NCBI RefSeq assembly: GCF_000379605.1
Contig: NZ_KB902578.1
Coordinates: 92,624-156,623 of the forward strand
DNA length: 64,000 bases
Direction: 5' to 3'
Origin: Rhizobium giardinii bv. giardinii H152
Lineage (GTDB): Bacteria; Pseudomonadota; Alphaproteobacteria; Rhizobiales; Rhizobiaceae
Shown in pieces: positions 61,794 through 64,000 of the stretch. The notes under the pieces are model-generated. The model was not told where the DNA came from and searched no databases. It was given only the letters and a program-made list of their open reading frames with translations. Numbering within the stretch: the first letter of the stretch is position 1; each line of letters begins with the position of its first letter. Made by a program: the position numbers and the translations under genes.

Positions 61794-64000
61794 TCAGGCC
61801 GCCCGTGCAGGCGCAAGCAGCCTGAGCGCGTTGAGCGTCACCAGCACCGTCGCACCCGTATCGGCAAGGATCGCCGGCCAGAGCCCGGTAATGCCGGCAA
61901 TCGTCGTCACCAGGAACACGGCCTTCAAGCCCAGTGCAATGGCGATGTTCTGGCGGATATTGCCCATGGTCCGTTTCGACAGCTTGATCATCTCCGCGAC
62001 ATCGCCGACCCTGCCGTGAAGCACGGCGGCATCGGCGGTTTCAAGCGCCACATCGGTGCCACCGCCCATGGCAATGCCGATGTCGGCCGCCGCCAGCGCT
62101 GGCGCGTCATTGATACCGTCGCCCACCTTGGCCACGATGAGGCCGGCGTTCTTGAGATCACCGACGATCCGCTGCTTGTCCTGCGGCATCAGTTCGGCGC
62201 GGACCTCGATGCCGAGCTCACTTCCGATCGCCGTTGCCGTGCGCCTGTTGTCTCCGGTCAGCATGATGATCCGGACGCCTGCGTTCGTCAGTGCCGTCAG
62301 CCCCGATTTCGCGTCCGCCCGCGGCTCGTCGCGCATGGCAATCGCGCCTGCCAGCGTCTCGCCGATGATCAGCACGGAGACCGTCTTGCCCTCGTCATTG
62401 AGCGCGGTGATACGAGCGGTCTGCTCGGCTGAAAGCGTCAAGCGTTCTCCCGCCGCCTGGGGCGAGCCGAGAAACGCAGCTTTGCCACCAACAGTCGCCG
62501 TCACGCCCTTGCCGCCCATCGCCCTGGCGTCTGATGCCGCGGGAATCGGCAGCTTGTCCGCGGCCGACCCGCTAAGGATCGCCCTGGCGAGCGGATGGTT
62601 CGAGCCGGTCTCCAGCGCCGCCGCATAGGTGAGGACATCGGTTTGCGAATGGCCAAAGCCGATGATATCGGTCACCTTCGGCTTACCTTCCGTCAGCGTC
62701 CCGGTCTTGTCGAGCGCTACCGCATTGACCGTGCCCAGTGCCTCCAGCACCGCGCCGCCCTTCATCAGCAGGCCGCGCCGTGCACCGGCCGAAAGCGATG
62801 CGGCGATCGCCGCCGGCGTCGAGATGACCAGCGCGCAGGGGCAGCCGATCAGCAGGATTGCAAGTCCCTTGTAGACCCATTCGCCCCAGGCACCGCCAAG
62901 CAACAGCGGCGGGATGATTGCGACGAGGGCGCCGACCACCACGACGCTTGGCGTATAGTAGCGGGAGAACCGGTCGATGAAGCGCTCCGTCGGCGCCTTG
63001 GATTCCTGCGCCTCCTCGACCAGCTTGACGACACGGGCAATGGTGTTGTCGGCAGCCGCCGCCGTGACCCGGACGCGCAAGGCGGCATCGCCGTTGATCG
63101 TGCCCGCGAAAACATTGTCGCCGACGCCCTTGCGCACCGGCGTGCTTTCGCCAGTCACCGGCGCCTCGTCGATGGCGCTGTCGCCCGAAAGGATGACCCC
63201 GTCGGCGGAGATGCGGTCGCCCGGACGAACGAGGATGGTCGCGCCAACCGCAAGGCTTTCGGCCGCGACCGCATACGTCTGCCCGTTCTCTTCGAGCAAT
63301 GCTTCCTTGGGCACCAGCGCCGCCAAAGACTGGATACTCTGGCGCGCCTTGCCGGCCGCCACCCCTTCCAGCAACTCGCCGACCAGGAACAGGAACACCA
63401 CCGCCGCCGCCTCTTCACCGGCATCGATGATGACTGCGCCGACGGCGGCAATCGTCATCAGCATCTCGATCGAGAAAGGAGTGCCGGCAATTGCCGCCAT
63501 GATGGCGCGGCGGGCGATCGGCACCAGCCCGACCAGCAGGGCAACGATAAATGCATAGGGTGCGATCGACGGAACGAGATGGCCGAGCACATAGGCGACA
63601 ACCAGCGCCGCGCCCGAAATGATCGTCAGCTTGCCCTTCCTGCTCGACCACCAGGCACTGGTCGCCGAGCCATCATGGTGAAGCGCTCGCTGCGAAGCGC
63701 CGCCTTCGCCCGACGCCATATGCTGATGGCCTCTGTGGCTGTGGGCAGAATGGGTGTGGTCCGCCGGGTCGGCATGGCGATGATGACCTAAGCGATGGGC
63801 GTGCGTGTGATGATCATGTCCGCAGCACGCAGCCTCCGGCTCCAAGGCCGGCGCCGCCGGCTTTCCCGCGAGTTGCGAGGCCGAATAGCCGAGACCCGTC
63901 ACCTTCCTCGCAATGGCCGACAGGTCGATCTCCCCGTTATGCCGCACGGTCATCGTGCCTGCGGTCACCGACACGGATACGTCCTCGACGCCCGGCATGC
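61794..64000 (-). CDS. Heavy-metal P1B-type ATPase (Zn/Cd/Pb-like), 5' end outside window
   Basis: Partial: the frame runs off the right edge, so the first HMA residues are missing. Visible: the end of an N-terminal heavy-metal domain (VEDVSVSVTAGTMTVRHNG), a His-rich stretch with CCGHDHH and a dozen or more His (about 57-100 of the visible part), eight TM helices, TGES phosphatase loop, the CPC metal site (IGCPCALVIS), phosphorylation site DKTGTLTEG, MLTGDNRRTA and GDGINDAPAL. The CPC plus His-rich N-terminus and a conserved late Asp (ILADTGATVLVTLNALRL) suit a ZntA-like zinc/cadmium exporter. Confidence 0.94.
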   Translation of the reverse strand, partial: MPGVEDVSVSVTAGTMTVRHNGEIDLSAIARKVTGLGYSASQLAGKPAAPALEPEAACCGHDHHTHAHRLGHHRHADPADHTHSAHSHRGHQHMASGEGGASQRALHHDGSATSAWWSSRKGKLTIISGAALVVAYVLGHLVPSIAPYAFIVALLVGLVPIARRAIMAAIAGTPFSIEMLMTIAAVGAVIIDAGEEAAAVVFLFLVGELLEGVAAGKARQSIQSLAALVPKEALLEENGQTYAVAAESLAVGATILVRPGDRISADGVILSGDSAIDEAPVTGESTPVRKGVGDNVFAGTINGDAALRVRVTAAAADNTIARVVKLVEEAQESKAPTERFIDRFSRYYTPSVVVVGALVAIIPPLLLGGAWGEWVYKGLAILLIGCPCALVISTPAAIAASLSAGARRGLLMKGGAVLEALGTVNAVALDKTGTLTEGKPKVTDIIGFGHSQTDVLTYAAALETGSNHPLARAILSGSAADKLPIPAASDARAMGGKGVTATVGGKAAFLGSPQAAGERLTLSAEQTARITALNDEGKTVSVLIIGETLAGAIAMRDEPRADAKSGLTALTNAGVRIIMLTGDNRRTATAIGSELGIEVRAELMPQDKQRIVGDLKNAGLIVAKVGDGINDAPALAAADIGIAMGGGTDVALETADAAVLHGRVGDVAEMIKLSKRTMGNIRQNIAIALGLKAVFLVTTIAGITGLWPAILADTGATVLVTLNALRLLAPARAA

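Overview
The window looks like a chromosomal core segment of an alphaproteobacterium of the Rhizobiaceae (Rhizobium / Agrobacterium / Shinella-like). The signs are high GC, the rimP-nusA-ylxR order, dnaX-ybaB with the SRP RNA beside dnaX, a membrane-anchored CycM-type cytochrome c, a Porin_2-type porin, divergent mutM/ubiE with ubiB after ubiE and rpsT-dnaA on the other side of mutM, a complete cpa/tad pilus locus, three RIME-like intergenic palindromic repeats, and a TGA-N9-TCA iron box. There is no phage, plasmid, insertion-sequence or CRISPR signature. Almost everything is coherent, densely packed core genome; the species cannot be named from the sequence alone.

Layout. 0.07-3.2 kb: leftward transcription/translation operon rimP-nusA-ylxR with a two-hairpin leader that looks like an attenuator. 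3.3-19.1 kb: mixed housekeeping genes, namely an MFS exporter, a lytic transglycosylase, recR, a MOSC protein, ybaB, dnaX, SRP RNA, a HIT protein, nudC, a porin, pheA, kdsB, cycM, an AEC carrier, a BON protein, three tandem very small genes, a DUF900-type lipoprotein hydrolase and tRNA-Ser(GGA). 19.4-24.1 kb: a small membrane protein, msrA, then an AraC regulator and a TonB-dependent siderophore receptor with a RirA-type (IRO) operator.

24.3-36.5 kb: a nucleoside uptake and salvage region. A BMP-family binding protein, a fused double ATPase and two permeases import nucleosides; cdd, punA, deoC, deoA, upp, add and deoB degrade or salvage them. The binding-protein gene and the transporter operon share an ACCAATT operator-like element, suggesting one regulator. 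36.6-48.9 kb: the Flp/Tad pilus locus. Two tadE-like pseudopilins and a stand-alone secretin N-domain protein are divergent from pilA-cpaABCDEF-tadBC; the tadD lipoprotein is convergent at the end.

49-58.2 kb: an M17 aminopeptidase, dnaA with an unusually long, GANTC-rich upstream region, rpsT, mutM, ubiE, ubiB, a GNAT acetyltransferase and a Tyr/Gly/His-rich secreted protein. 58.4-64 kb: a MacA/MacB-like tripartite efflux pair and a zinc/cadmium-type P1B ATPase cut by the window edge. I found no clearly unprecedented multi-gene system. The most rewarding leads are regulatory: the rimP leader, the AraC/IRO promoters, the shared nucleoside operator and the dnaA upstream region. Next come the three tandem mini-genes, the stand-alone secretin domain and a repeat that has captured a gene start.
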